A DNA stretch of 64,000 bases from Diphasiastrum complanatum (GCA_029204225.1 CM055103.1:27824315-27888314), one strand, 5' to 3'; counted from the first letter of the stretch, positions 10,854 to 22,842 are shown. The notes: generated by a model not told the origin, from the letters alone. Numbers and translations are program-made.

Positions 10854-13297
10854 CTCCCTCTTCAACTAGTTTTGGCATAGTTTTAACTATACTACTTTGA
10901 TCCAACTTTAGAATGATCTTCATCTTAAGTATAGATCTCCTTTCTAATGTTCTATAGTAGTTTCCATAATTGATATAGAGAATAGTGTCCACTTTGGATG
11001 CTTCACTATTTCTTACATCAATTTTACATGTCAAGATGTGATTAGAACATGAATAACCAAATAGAATGTAAATAAAATTATTTCTCCATCTTTCAAACTT
11101 TGAACTCTAGGAAAAATTACAACAAACAAACAATAAAGGTGAGTAATGACCATTTGCTTGCTTGTCTCCTCCCACTTTGTCCTTTCTTGATATGTATCCA
11201 TCATAAAACTCCATGAATGAGCCTTCATTTCCATCTTGCCACAAGATATAATCAACACTTGATGAATTGGCCATGAATGAGTGATATAATGAACCTCCAA
11301 AATCTTCACTTCCATCAGCAAAACCAGCCAAGAATGCTAGTACAACTCCAACAATAAGATTTTGCAAGACAATGTAACTAGTTTGTCCATATCTTGACAA
11401 TTTGCACACATTCACATGAAATAGCTCAAACATGAGATAGAAGAAGTAAAGTAAACTTGAACAGCACTTCTTTGTTGTTCTTTTGACAGTACTTGAGTCT
11501 TTAAACACTTGCAAAAATAGATCCATAAAATCTTTGTCAAATGACCCTCCTTTGATGCTCTTGACTAATTCCAAATTGCCACTTTTCCTTTGTGTTAATG
11601 TAGCCCCTTTGAGATCAATCGCTTGATCTTTCACTTGACCATAAAAGCCATTAACTAATCCTCTTTTCCAGATCCATTAGTTGATTTTGCAGCATGAGAA
11701 CCAATATCCACTTGCATAACATCATCTACACAAGAAAATTTTCCAAAACAGGTGAGTAAAGCAAAGTGTGTCACTTCCACTTGCTTACCTTTCTCTTGAA
11801 CATCAAAGATATCAAAGACATGAATATCTTCAGACCTGAGCTTATGGAAATACTCCCTCTCAAACATATGATCTAGATCCAACAAGATCTCATCAATGCT
11901 TAATCTCGAATTTCTACAAAAGTTAGTGAAAACAATGTCACAATCATAAATTTATACATTCCAAATTTTCCATCCAACATGAAGTAGAGTAGGTGAAGAT
12001 GAGTATCAAATCTAATAAATCCAACCCTCTTGAGTCCATAACAAACCTCAATAAGCTCTCCAATGAGATTTCCCTTTCCATGAAGAAATTGCCTCTCGAT
12101 CTGCTCCATGTAGTCTCTTCTAACCAACATTTTGTCATCTTGATCATGAGTGATCAATTCACAATCATAGAATCCTTTGAGTTGATGAAGAGATGTGAGA
12201 TCCATGCCTTGGATCATCCCAAGAACCAATCTTCCATTGCTCTTTTCTTCATAAGACTCCCTCTTAATGATTGCATCATAAGAAGTGGAAACCTCAAAAA
12301 CATTAGAAGCCATGAAAAAAATGATTACTAACTTCAACATAAGGATGATTGAAGTACTCTCTTTTTTCAAACAAGAACTTCTACTCAAGGTTTTAGGCAA
12401 TGACTCATATGATAATGATTCTTCCTCACTATCATTCACAATGACATCATTCAAAGTACATCATACTTTTTGGACTCCTCACATACTTCTCTTTTTGTTG
12501 ACTTGTGACTGAAGTCTCATGATAGAACCATTTGATCTACTCTCTTTATGAAGATGTGTGACTTCACTTGCTACAAAAATGACTTTCTTGGACTCATCAC
12601 AAAAAAATGTAGAAGAACCCATCTTCTTCATGCATGCACTTAGCAACATTTTTTCCCATATGATCAAAGAAATCATTAGCAACAGTCTTTTCCAAAAAAG
12701 AATCTTCATCGCCTCCATTGATGAAGTTAGCTCTTTCCTTATCCACAATGCTTGGAAAAGTCTTTTGAATAGCAAATATTTGAACAAGATTAGCATGGTC
12801 ATCCAACAAACCATTAAGAATAACTTGAACAAGTTCTCCTTTCTTAATGCTCTCATATAATTAAATGCTTTAATTCTCAATACAAAAGCATGAGTACTCT
12901 CTTCCTTCTTTTGCAAACTTTGAAAGATTTGTCTTCTTAGAGTCAACACTCTAGATGTAGACTTGGATTCATAAAGCTTCTTTAATGAATCCCAAGTCTC
13001 TCGAGATGAATTGCTCTTACCAATCTCCTTGAGTAGCTCATTGGTAACATTCATCTTGATCATGTATAGAGCTTTCTTTGCTCTCTTGTCATACCTCACT
13101 TGATCTTGAGGTGCTTGAGGCCTCTCCTCCACACCTGCAACAATCTCCATCAACTCATTCATCTCCAATAAGGACTCCATCCTGACTTTCCTAGTAGAAT
13201 AGTTGATTGAGGTAAGCCTATCATTGCTCTCCAACATAAAGCCTCCACTTGTAGCCATGTTGAAGTGACCTGATCTTCTCCTTTCAACCTTTTTCAA
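10854..13297 (-). pseudogene. Ty1/copia-type gag-containing LTR retrotransposon relic
   Basis: On the minus strand from 13297, a gag-like frame begins with an SGGFMLESNDRL-type start and carries TWDSLKKLYESKSTSRVLTL and RRQIFQSLQKKEESTHAFVL, the UBN2/DUF4219-type gag core of plant copia elements (about residues 95-150). It breaks near 12830. Further frames at 12454-11900 and 11634-11107 continue on the same strand, with an acidic SEEESLSYESLPKT stretch, but hold no recognisable integrase or reverse transcriptase. The body ends in a polypurine tract gagggag (10860-10854), and a 3' LTR starts TGTGAGAAATCTC at 10853. It may be a gag-only derivative. The 5' LTR was not identified. Stops and frameshifts make it non-functional. 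Confidence 0.65.
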
Positions 13298-13299
13298 TG

Positions 13300-13800
13300 C
13301 TCAAAGCAATCTTGTGAATGACAACAAATGTATTAAAAAAAAATCACAAAGATATGGAAACTCTCAATTCTCTTCTAGTACTATTACTAGCAAATCAACA
13401 CATAGAATGAAGAATTCTTTATCAACCTATATCTAATGAATCTTGTCTCTTCCTAAGATTGAAACACACTCTATTAAAGTCCAACAACTAATGCCTTGAT
13501 TCAAGCTAAGGAGATAGTACCGGTTCAATTGCTGATCATAAAGGAGTGTCCAATAACTGACAAAATGAGGATTTACAAAAGTGTGAATCAGTGTTCACAA
13601 GACAAGTGAATAGTAGTTGGTGGGTGATTCTCCTTTAGGCAAACACAAGTGTTAGGGAATGGAATCTGAGGGTTGAGATCAATGCATCTATGGCATCTTG
13701 TTTTTATGAAATAAGGAAGAACAACAAAGGAGAATTCAATCAATACATGTGGTTTTGTTCTACTGATATTCATTGCACATGGGTTTTCAATGCAAACATT
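13300..13800. other. Sequence upstream of the gag relic, nothing resolved
   Basis: This should hold the 5' LTR/leader of the minus-strand gag element, but no PBS (gctctgatacca on the plus strand) is visible. No other feature was seen. Confidence 0.4.
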
Positions 13801-13829
13801 GTTAACGCACCAACTGGAGTCAACGATTT

Positions 13830-14126
13830 TTGTTTTCTAGTGTCCAAGAAATAACTAGATCTTCAAAGGAACAGAAGGAGTTACCTGTCACCGAGAGCTT
13901 TGATAGTGAAATGAATAGGATGACATACAATGTTACGATTTCAAAAAAACCTTCTTGCACATGCATGGATTTTCAAAGAAGAATTGAAAACCAAAAGTAT
14001 ACCTCATGTAAGCATATGCATTATACTTACTTGAGATTAAAGGGCTTGGATGTGAATAAGAACACGTTCATTCACCAACTAGTACTAAGTCAACAAGATT
14101 TGTTCCATGTGATGTCAAGGTCTTGA
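13830..14126 (+). pseudogene. SWIM zinc-finger fragment (MULE- or FAR1-like protein, or host SWIM protein)
   Basis: About 98 codons open from an intron-acceptor-like ttttgttttctag (ending 13842). Core: YNVTISKKPSCTCMDFQRR, then YTSCKHMHYTYLRLKGL. This matches the SWIM pattern CxCx(n)CxH, with CTC and CKH as the four zinc ligands. SWIM domains bind DNA or protein and are common in Mutator-like transposases and FAR1/FHY3 derivatives. No transposase core is visible upstream. An isolated exon or captured fragment is most likely, and a real exon of a larger gene cannot be excluded. Confidence 0.55.
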
Positions 14127-14129
14127 TAT

Positions 14130-15560
14130 CTTAGGATTGCTAGTTGTTAATTAGACTACTACAATGTTTGCTTCTCTTTTTTAAATTAAATATACATGGA
14201 AACTCGAGCTTCAATTGCTTGCATTGTGGTTTGAGTCACTCATAGGTGACAAGTCTATTATTATTTGAGAGATTGGTTATTATCTTATCAAAAACATTTC
14301 AAAATAAGATTTTAGCCTCTTTAGCAAACCACCTTGCAGTATCAACATAAACCAGTTTCATTTTGAAACCATAAAGTGGCAATGCAAGAAGTACTATGCA
14401 AAACAGATTGGATCCTACCTTAAGAAGGGGTTCATGCAGTGATTGGTTTGTGTAAGTAAGGTAAAATTATTGGCAGTAGGCTGCAGAATGGGTTTTTTGG
14501 AATATAGGTATTGTGTTGATCAGAGTTAAGAAATGCAAGCTTTACAGATGAAAAGTAGGGGGTGGTAGCAATTTCTAGTGTGAAAATACCTTGATGTAGA
14601 CTGCAGCTACAACTCTACAAGATCACAGATCAATAATGCAAATATATCAGGCCATACTAGCAGAAAGGACAGGAAAGAGAGGTTTAGCAAACAAGACGGG
14701 AGAGGAACAAGTAAAAAGAGATACTCAACAATCTTCCAAGCGCATCCATCATTAGTTCTTTCAAGCGGAAATCAGAAACAAACTTCAAAAATCAAGTTCT
14801 AAGACAACTAAGATTGCGGAAGTAGAAGTTCAAAACTGTTGCTACTTTTTTGTATCACGTATGGGTGAGAGGCTATTTTGAGAAGAACTTCCCATCGTTT
14901 CTAGAAGAATATGATGTATTGTACCAACTGCAGCAACCTAAAGCGGACATGTCATCTGAGCAGATGTAGAGCTTACGATACAAGTCCTATTGCTGGTCTT
15001 TCAAGGTTCTAGAAGTGTTGGCGTTTCTAGTTTTCGACATTCTTTTGTCATAGAGAATTACAAAATTTTGTGTGAAGGAAAAAAAAAAAGTCTCAAACAT
15101 CTCTCGTCTTTGCCCTCTCAGTTTCAAATGACCAACATCTTCTGTCTCTCCTCCCCTAGACTCCCCTCCTCATTTGCATCAGGTCGTGCTTCTTGCAGAT
15201 GGTCCCATGTCTGACTCCTTCTTTGTTCCTCCTTCTGTCAACTCTTCCCTTGCCACTACTACTCCCCGTCTAGTTGTGAACTTCCTTGTAGCCTTGTTGC
15301 TTTGCCTTCTCAACCCTTGAACGGGTTAATTGCCATGCTTGCAGTCGTTTCTTCTCTCCTAGAGGAGGTCTTGTTCGTCACTAGCATTCTTGCCCTACGC
15401 TGCTTCAGTCATCTCAAAATGGCCTTCCTCTCTTAGCATCTCATTCGCCCTCTATTTCAGCTTGGTTCTGGATTACTTTCCTTGATGTCCTCAACGCTTT
15501 CCACTTCCACTTGGGCTTTCCTCGTCCTAGGCTCTACTTTCATATTCCTTTAGCTCTCCG
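14130..15560. other. No gene recognised; pyrimidine-rich stretch at 15110-15560
   Basis: 14130-15100 has no credible ORF. 15110-15560 is strongly C/T-rich on the plus strand with stops in all frames. It adjoins the copia relic and may be its decayed gag/protease part, but no motif supports this. Confidence 0.4.
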
Positions 15561-15599
15561 TCGTGAATCTAAACTTGCTATGCGTCTTCTGCTCGATCG

Positions 15600-17175
15600 T
15601 TTGGCGGTTGACTCCTAAAAACAAATTGCTGACGGTTGGATGCAGAGAAGGAAACCACTACCAAGCCAAGATAATCAGCAATACTGATAGCATATTAAAT
15701 GCATCAAAAAATGAAGATCAGCTCTGGCATAGGAGAATGTATCATATGAACATGAGGAGCCTGTGTGACATGTGTAAGAAGGACATAGTCACAGATCTAA
15801 AGATATCAAGACTCGATACTGAGTTCTGCGAAGCCTATCAGAAAGAGAAATCCATTCACACATGAGGGAAGAAGAGCCAAAGAAATTCTTAAGCTTGTCC
15901 ACTCATATGTCTGTGGACCGATGAAAATGGATTCGCTCTTAGGATCGAAGTATTTCCTGACATTCATAGATGACTACAGTCGGATGACTACAATCTACTA
16001 CCTAAAGAAAAAATCTGAAGTGTTTGATTCCTTCAAGAAGTTCGTGGCATTTGCAGAGCGACACACCTCAAAGAAGATTCAGATCATCAGATCTGACAAT
16101 GGAGGTGAGTACAAGAGCAAAGAATTTTCAAAATTTTGCCAAGAATAAGGGATTGAGCATCAGTTCACTCCAACATACACACAAGAATACAATGGTGTCG
16201 CAGAAAGAAGAAACAGGACGCTAGTCAAAGGAGCCAAATTCCTGATTGCACAGGCTTGATTCCCGAGTCAATTCTGGACTGAGGCAATAGCTGCAGCAGT
16301 ACACCTGTAGAACAGATCAACCATGATAGCGCTGAAAAACAAGACACCGTACGAAATATAGACAGATAGAAAGTCTGATCTATCATACGTACGTGTTTTT
16401 GGATGTGCAGCATACAAGCACATTCCAAAAGAAAAAAAGAGCAAGCTTGATGACAAATCAGAGCAAAAGATCATGGTCAGGTACTCGAACAGATCACAAG
16501 TGTACAGACTCTACAATCCAACCACGAAAAATTTTGTTTCAAGTAGAGATGTGAAGTTTGATGAGTCCACATACCCTGGACTAAAAGATAAAAAAAGACC
16601 ATGAGATATGCACACTGCTACCAATTCAAGAGGGAGATCGAGGACAGACGTCAAATTAGAATGTTGAGCCACAGACTCTAGAGCAGCAGGAAGTAGAGGA
16701 TCAACCCCACAAACAAGAAATGTTCGAGCAGCGACGAAACGAACCCAGAAGGTCAGCAAGACAAAGAAGACCTCCAAATCGTTACACTGACAATCTTCAG
16801 TGGAGCGAAGCCACACAATTCGAGTACCGCAACTTCACTGAAGAGCCAACAACATATCAAGAAGCTGTCAGAGTCCAGAGGGAGAATTTTGGAAGCATGT
16901 ATTGTCAGAAGAGATTGAGTCGATGAGACAAAACGAGGCATGGACACTAGAGCCATTGCTAGAAAACAAAAAGATCGTCGACTGCAAATGGGTGTACAAG
17001 AAAAAAATGAAATCAGATGGAACTATTGGCCATTATAAGACAAGGCTTGTTGCAAAGGGCTACACACAAAGGTATGGTGTTGATTATTTCGACACATATT
17101 CGTCGATGGTCAAGATGACAAACATATGACTACTCCTTGCATATGCCACACAACACAATCTGGAAGTTGGTATTC
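15600..17175 (+). pseudogene. Ty1/copia pol relic: GAG-pre-integrase, integrase, start of RT
   Basis: In order on the plus strand: LWHRRMYHMNMRSLCDMCKK (about 15723-15780), the GAG-pre-integrase zinc region; integrase core with FLTFIDDYSRMTTIYYLKKK (first catalytic Asp) and IIRSDNGGEYKSKEFSKFC (second Asp) at about 15950-16140; a broken continuation; a basic linker RRSARQRRPPNRY (about 16748); and the RT start VDCKWVYKKKMKSDGT plus RLVAKGYTQRYGVDYFDTYS to about 17125. Copia homology stops at about 17175, in the middle of the RT domain. Multiple stops and shifts are present. It is a fragment with no LTRs found. Confidence 0.85.
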
Positions 17176-17628
17176 TTGTGCAACTCAAGCTCTAGCTCCT
17201 CTCACGCCTGCTCCATTAGAGGAGTTCCAAAATAAATAAATAAAACCTTTGTAAAGATACTTTTATTTTTTTTCTCTAGTTTCGAACTCCAGCTGGCCCA
17301 ATGAAAATGCTCAAATTTGAATCTACGTAATGTAGCTCAAATAAACTAAAAAATAAAAATATATTACAGCAAACTTTGAAAGTTGTATCGGGCAACATGG
17401 ACGTATCCCATTGGTTTCCTCTTCCTGATCTGGTCGACGTCAATATCTCAAGTTAAATTTTTTTAACTATGCTGGTTAGTATAATGAAATTTGTTAACTA
17501 GACTAGTTACAGTTATAGAAATATAGTATGCACAGTAACTGTGAGTAGTGTGGCATTCTCATGAGATTAAATGTGATACGAAAAATTGAATTTAGTATCA
17601 TATCAGAGAGATTTTTGGCACCTAAGCT

Positions 17629-17898
17629 TTGAAAATAGCAATGGCAAGGAGACCAAGATCTACAATTGAGTTTGTGATTCTTTACAATGAGAAAGATGAC
17701 ACTTGTAACTGGAAGCCAACAAAATATACGAAGGATTCATGGGTGTTGTTGCATCCATCATCGAAGGGCAATTTTCGACAGAAGAAAAGGGCAAAGATGA
17801 CATACAAATCTTATTGGAAAGCAAAGATTTGGGAGTTTAAGAAAACTCCTGGAGGTTATTCATCAGAAGTTTTAGTACAACATGTTTATATGCATTGA
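17629..17898 (+). CDS. Hypothetical small basic protein, 89 codons
   Basis: Open frame beginning MKIAMARRPRSTIEFVILYN, with many Lys/Arg residues and three Trp in the second half (SYWKAKIWEFKKTPGG). It is not recognised. It lies between a broken copia fragment and LTR-like sequence, so it could be an exon of an unknown gene or chance. Low support. Confidence 0.2.
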   Translation: MKIAMARRPRSTIEFVILYNEKDDTCNWKPTKYTKDSWVLLHPSSKGNFRQKKRAKMTYKSYWKAKIWEFKKTPGGYSSEVLVQHVYMH

Positions 17899-17899
17899 G

Positions 17900-18990
17900 A
17901 AATAAAAGTACAAGATGTCAATCCTCATGATAATCGGAAATGTAATTGTAAGTATATCAAAACGTATGCACTCTAATGTAATCATAGATGTTTTTTGATT
18001 GATGCTCTTTAGATTACAATTTAAATATTTCAACATTTTTCTTCTTTCAGATGCTAGTCCCTGACTGAAGAACTGAGTTATTGATCTGTAGTCGTGTTAG
18101 TAACGAAGATAATTGTTTCTAACATATTCGCGAGCTACTTGAGTTCTTTAACCTTGACTGGACTTTAGTTGTTGAGGACTTCTGTCTAGGACACATTAGT
18201 TCAAGAATAAGATTAACTTTTTGTCTATTTGTACGCGTCTACATCGAACATATCACAGATCTTTGCTGACAACTTAATCAGTCAGAGTGTAATTCATTCG
18301 AGCTACTCTGATAACATTTCATTTGCAGAACGCTTTTCATTCGGTTTGATAAAGGAAAACTGTTGTTTAGCACTCATTACCTTTACACACCTTTTCCAAA
18401 AGTGGTACTGGCTGCTTACAAAATGTCTGTTGACAACCAAATTTTTATTCAACTCCATTTCATTCGAAATAAGTCAATAATGTATCAACTTGACAACTTT
18501 TGAGAGCTGTCTCTTTGGGGTCTCCTTGGGAAACTATTTAAATACTACATAGCTATAGCAATTATGTGTTGGTATATTGCGACATCCACGTATTCTATCT
18601 TAGAGAAAAACTTTTCAAAAATAGAAAAAATTAGTTTTTTGCATCATATCCTCACTGACAGAATTGGTAGATAATTCGTCGAATTTCAAAATCGTCTCCG
18701 CAATTTCTCTGTCATATCCGCAAATTTTAATTAGACGATTTGTTGTACTGTCAGTCTTTTTCACTCATTTTTGTACAAAAAATCACTTACAGGAACTCGC
18801 CGGCCCTCAGAACAGTGCCTCGAAATTCGCGAACCTCACTAGAAAATCGTGGGCACTGACTGAGGATGATTTCTGGAACAAGTTACGATTTCCTGTCAAA
18901 AAAAGTCTATATATAGGCCTCAACCATCCTCTCCACGAATTCATTCTAGAATTTTGCTCCCAAGTTCATGCTGAAATTTTTCAATTTTTT
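17900..18990. other. Possible LTR/promoter region preceding the gag-like ORF
   Basis: No ORF recognised. A TATA-like TATATATAGG lies at 18908-18917, about 110 bp upstream of the ATG at 19026. Upstream it holds ttcgcgaa-type words (about 18820) that also recur in the repeat-rich leader at 21190-21340. Element ends were not found. Confidence 0.35.
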
Positions 18991-19025
18991 AAAAATTTTC
19001 AGAACAATCTAGAATCATTGCTACC

Positions 19026-19266
19026 ATGGCCTCTCGTGATTCGTCACTCTCACTTCATCGTCGTAAGGCTCTTAAGCATTATTCGGACGACATCTTCTTG
19101 ATTTCCATCAAGAATTATGCTGAACCTCTCGTGATTCGTCACTCTCACTTCATCGTCGTAAGGCTCTTAAGCATTATTCGGACGACATCTTCTTGATTTC
19201 CATCAAGAATTATGCTGAACAACTCATCCTAGCCAAGGATATTCTTACTAACCTTGGTTTGATCTG
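19026..19266 (+). pseudogene. Gag-like ORF start broken by a 95-bp duplication
   Basis: ATG at 19026 opens MASRDSSLSLHRRKALKHYS and continues DDIFLISIKNYAE. The frame is then thrown by a perfect 95-bp tandem duplication (95 is not a multiple of 3). Ignoring the duplicate, the frame would go on QLILAKDILTNLGLI to a TGA at about 19265. Further apparent coding text of the same type lies at 22544-22830, on the other side of the inserted chromovirus derivative. The family is not recognised. It resembles the start of the ORF at 58471 in layout (TATA, leader, ATG-GCC). Confidence 0.4.
19030..19219. repeat. Perfect tandem duplication, 2 x 95 bp
   Basis: Units 19030-19124 and 19125-19219, both starting cctctcgtgattcgtcac and ending attatgctgaa, with no mismatch found by eye. 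Confidence 0.93.
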
Positions 19267-19336
19267 ACATATTTTACGGAGCAGCAGAGTGAGAGTTTGA
19301 TCCAAACAGCCTACTCCACTTATTCAGACGAGTTCC

Positions 19337-19895
19337 TGTCATGTGCCAATCTTAGCATTCAAACATCTAATCCATTCATTAACATCAAAATATCATGACA
19401 ATGCAAGAAATCAAGAAACTAGTCAAAATTCAAGAAACTAACTAAATGTTGTCAAACTTCACCAAAATGGGAAAGATAAAATCCATTATTCATGATTATT
19501 GACCATTCACAAGATTAGGCCTGAAACTAGAGCATGATCATAGCTCTCATGTGATTGTAGGCACATGAACCATCAATACTATCAAGAAAGCTCTCAAAGA
19601 GAAGCTTCAAGATCACCAAAAGTTCAAAAATCATAAAAGTAAAATAACCTCCAAATTAGCATGACCTTCTCTATTTATAGTGGGTCTTTAGTGCCTCTAA
19701 TTAACATCTGGGGTCTTATTACTTTAATTTGGGCCTTACAACCATTATTATAATTCCCGTTAATACAAATGTGGCATGGTTGTTTGCACCTTTTTATTAG
19801 CAATTCCAATGACTAATTCTAGTCTACTTTAGCTCCGTGGCTATTTTGGTAATTCATTAATAAGCTCATGGGCCCATTACATACAACACATGACA
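19337..19895 (-). repeat. 3' LTR of the deleted chromovirus
   Basis: 559 bp, partner of 21991-22538. Contains ctctatttatag (about 19670), a TATA-like block, and is about a dozen bases longer than its partner around 19770. Confidence 0.93.
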
Positions 19896-19906
19896 CTCCC
19901 CCTACT

Positions 19907-20317
19907 TTAATCATTTTTGCCCTCAAAATGGAAACCATGTAGTTTTTCGTCAAGTGTCGTGCCCATAAGACTTCTGGCTATCTCCAAAATTGTAGGCCAT
20001 CCCTTTAGGTAGGAATGATCTTCCCACGTGTTGTCTTCCGGAGGTAATCCTTTCCATTTGATCATGTATTGTTGTATTCGCTTCCCATTTTGTAACTCTT
20101 TATCTTGGTAACCCACCATTGCCTCTGGTTCTACTTCCAAATTCCCCTCTTCATTAATTGGTGGTAGTTCAACCACTGTTTGAACATTTTTTCCGATATG
20201 TTTTTTCAACAGGCTGACATGGAACACATTATGCATTTTTGTTATGGTTGGTAAGTCCAATTCATATGCTAGATATGGCCCATAGAATCATGGAGATAGC
20301 TTCTCCATTTAAGGACA
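19907..20317 (-). pseudogene. Integrase C-terminus and chromodomain of the deleted chromovirus
   Basis: The frame resumes at about 20317 with KLSP-(stop)-FYGPYLAYELDLPTITKMHN, then VFHVSLLKKHIG, the conserved end of gypsy integrases. It continues to a chromodomain with QQYMIKWKGLPPEDNTWEDH (about residues 75-95 of the 117-codon open part from 20260), including the aromatic/W-K-G and TWE positions of chromatin-targeting chromodomains. One stop codon (TGA) lies in KLSP*F. The stretch just before 20317 has a protease-start look (MSLNGEAIS), so the deletion joins the protease N-terminus directly to the integrase C-terminus. Confidence 0.85.
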
Positions 20318-20420
20318 TGAACATGAATGATGCATCTATGTCCTTCCTATCGATGCATTCCTGTCATCTCTCGTTATCAATATGCAACTCTTCATCATCA
20401 ACTGAGTCACATTGATGTTC

Positions 20421-21029
20421 TTACAGCATTTGAATGTCATCTTCACTCAATAAATTTTCAACTTCCTCTTCGCCTGATTGATTTTCCTCATTGGGATTTT
20501 CGCTCATGGCTGTTAATCGAATCTCTTGTTTACGAAATTTACATACCTTCCAATGATCCTTGTCATATTTCTCCTGGCATCTGAAGAAAAGTCCCAATGC
20601 TCTAAGTTTCCTCTCTTGGTCGTCCGATAGTCTCTGAACAGGTCTTGACTTTTGATTGTCCATCATTGTTGATATCGTTCCCTTCCCAGCAACTTTAGTT
20701 CTCGGTTTATCGCCAACTTTGACTGTTGGATAATGCACAATAGTACCCTTGTTGGTATTATTGTTACTTTCGTTATCCTTGAAAACTCCAGTCGAGATTT
20801 TTGACTTATAAAATTGATTGGTACCAGACTGAGACTTTGGAGCCCCAAACGTATTATAAGACATGTTGATTGCAGTCATCCCTTGTTTTTGGTATATTTT
20901 TGTCGTTGAAGGGTATTTTTGTTTATGGATCAAAGCTAACTGCATTGCTAAATCCAAACTTGTACACCTGGTTGCTTCCACATAAGCTCCAATCTGAGTT
21001 TCAGTATTACTCGTTCTTTTCGGTGCCAT
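20421..21029 (-). CDS. Gag fragment of the deleted chromovirus
   Basis: Open frame of 202 codons starting MAPKRTSNTETQIGAY and ending VENLLSEDDIQML. Around residue 150 is GLFFRCQEKYDKDHWKVCKF, a zinc knuckle of the gypsy CxxC(x)4H(x)4C type in which the first Cys is replaced (F/R), so zinc binding is probably lost. The frame ends shortly before the deletion junction. The usual gag matrix/capsid part is shorter than in full elements. The ATG at 21029 is the first in frame downstream of the leader. Confidence 0.7.
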   Translation of the reverse strand: MAPKRTSNTETQIGAYVEATRCTSLDLAMQLALIHKQKYPSTTKIYQKQGMTAINMSYNTFGAPKSQSGTNQFYKSKISTGVFKDNESNNNTNKGTIVHYPTVKVGDKPRTKVAGKGTISTMMDNQKSRPVQRLSDDQERKLRALGLFFRCQEKYDKDHWKVCKFRKQEIRLTAMSENPNEENQSGEEEVENLLSEDDIQML

Positions 21030-21179
21030 TTAATTGAACTCAGATTTAATCCAATGTCACACGGAAGTGATATGGAAAATTTTAAAAGAATGTAGTATAA
21101 AATGAAAACAAGTTAAGAAATAAGGGGTCCTATAAAAATATTATAAAACAAGTAATGATGATGCGCCGGATCGTCGCCA

Positions 21180-21350
21180 AAATTCGCAAGCGGGGGGGGG
21201 GGGGGGGATTTCAAAATTCGCGAACAGGGGCGAGACAGGGGATTTGTGGGCAAAATTCGTAGGAATTCGTAGGAGTCAGAGGAATTCGTGAAGAAGTTGT
21301 GGAGGAATTCGTAGGAGGTATTCGCAGGGAATTCGCAAACCTTTGCCTGT
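21180..21350 (-). repeat. G16 run and aattcg-repeat leader
   Basis: A run of 16 G at 21192-21207 is followed by repeated aattcgyrr words (about 21215-21340). It sits in the 5' leader of the deleted chromovirus. The G-run is a likely slippage/quadruplex site and may be mis-sized in the assembly. Confidence 0.7.
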
Positions 21351-21990
21351 GCCCTATGTTTTCTTGCGAATTTAGAGAAAATGTTTTGGACTCTGGCGCT
21401 TACACGTGCGGTTTATTTTTTTTTAAAAGTTGATTATTGAATTTGACGAAATCTTCAGAATGAAAAAAATTGAAGAAAATCTACAAAGGAGCAAAACTTC
21501 AAAAGTGAAAAGTTGAAGTGCTTCTCTCCCAAATTTTCTACCAAAACTAGGATTATACCTCCTTCACAAGAATTGTCATATCTCTCTCAATTTTCAACCA
21601 AATTGGCTGCAAATTGGCTCAAATTCAAGCTAAGAATGAGATATACAATCCTATAGAAATACAATCATAAAATTCGACCAAAACTTCAGCCAAAAATAGA
21701 GAAAACAGACTACAGTCACTAACTAAAATTCGAATGAAAACACAAAAATGGCCATAACTTGGTCGTTATAGCTCCAAATCAAAAAATATCAGTACCTCTA
21801 GAAAGCTAAAAGAATGATCTATTGATCTACAACAAGATACTACAAAAAAACTGAAGATTAGATGGTCCAAAATTGAATCAAAGCTTGATGGAAATTAAAA
21901 ATAAAGAAAACTAGAACAAGAAACTCTACTAAACTTAGCAAAATCCACCAAATCTGATGCGAAGAAGATCTAATGCTCTGATACCAAAAT

Positions 21991-22538
21991 TGTCATGTGC
22001 CAATCTTAGCATTTAAACATCTAATCCATTCATTAACATCAAAATATCATAACAATGCAAGAAATCAAGAAACTAGTCAAAATTCAAGAAACTAACTAAA
22101 TGTTGCCAAACTTCACCAAAATGGGTAAAGATAGAATCCATTATTCATGATTATTGATCATTCACAAGATTAGGCCTGAAACTAGAGCATGATCATAGCT
22201 CTCATGTGATTGTAGGCACATGAACCATCAATACTATCAAGAAAGCTCTCAAAGAGAAGCTTCAAGATCACCAAAAGTTCAAAAATCATAAAAGTAGAAT
22301 AACCTCCAAATAAGCATGACCTCCTCTATTTATAGTGGGTCTTTAGTGCCTCTAATTAACATTTGGGGCCTTATTAATTTAATTTGGGCCTTACAACCAT
22401 TATTATAATTCCCGCCAATACAAATGTGGGACCTTTTTATTAACAATTCCAATGACTAATTCTACTCTAGTTTAGCTCCATGGCTATTTTGGTAATTCAT
22501 TAATAAGCTCATGGGCCCATTACATACAGCACATGACA
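21991..22538 (-). repeat. 5' LTR of the deleted chromovirus
   Basis: 548 bp, followed on the minus strand by four bases and the tRNA-Met primer site (21986-21975). Confidence 0.93.
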
Positions 22539-22543
22539 GTTCT

Positions 22544-22842
22544 AAACATTTCGGATCACGTCTAAGGGCTGCAGTTCTACCATCATCAACATCTCCCCAG
22601 AACATTTACAAAGCATTGGATTTCCTAACCTGGGCGAGACGATCAATGGCAAGGGTATCAGTTACGATGCCAATTGCCTAAACCAATGAGGACATTGCTA
22701 TTCGCCTCATCACAGATCCAAAGCTCAGGGTAGCATCAGAAATCCTCGTGACCATGGTCAAGGTCCACACCGTCAAAATGGATCGTCTTCCACTTAGCGA
22801 TTTATTTTCATTAACCCTCCAATCCAATAAGGAGGGGGATAA
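22544..22842 (+). pseudogene. Second half of the interrupted gag-like region, ending in a polypurine tract
   Basis: Frames read INISPEHLQSIGFPNLGETI near 22590 and EDIAIRLITDPKLRVASEIL near 22700, with a stop between, suggesting a decayed ORF. It ends at a polypurine tract aaggagggggataa (22829-22842), directly followed by TGTTAGCAAATGTG, a likely 3' LTR start. With 19026-19266 this may be one retroelement split by the chromovirus insertion. The family is not recognised. Confidence 0.4.

Larger units (their letters stand above)
19337..22538 (-). mobile_element. Internally deleted Ty3/gypsy chromovirus, 3.2 kb, complete LTRs
   Basis: LTRs with tgtcatgtg...cacatgaca ends: 3' LTR 19337-19895 and 5' LTR 21991-22538 (minus orientation). 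They are nearly identical except for an indel of about 12 bp and scattered substitutions. Flanks gttcc (19332-19336) and gttct (22539-22543) are a 5-bp target duplication with one mismatch. The PBS is gctctgatacca on the plus strand (21975-21986). The polypurine tract (minus aaagtaggggga) lies next to 19895. The interior of 2.1 kb keeps the gag region and the integrase C-terminus with chromodomain; protease, RT, RNase H and most of integrase are missing. It inserted into the gag-like sequence at 19026/22544. Confidence 0.93.
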
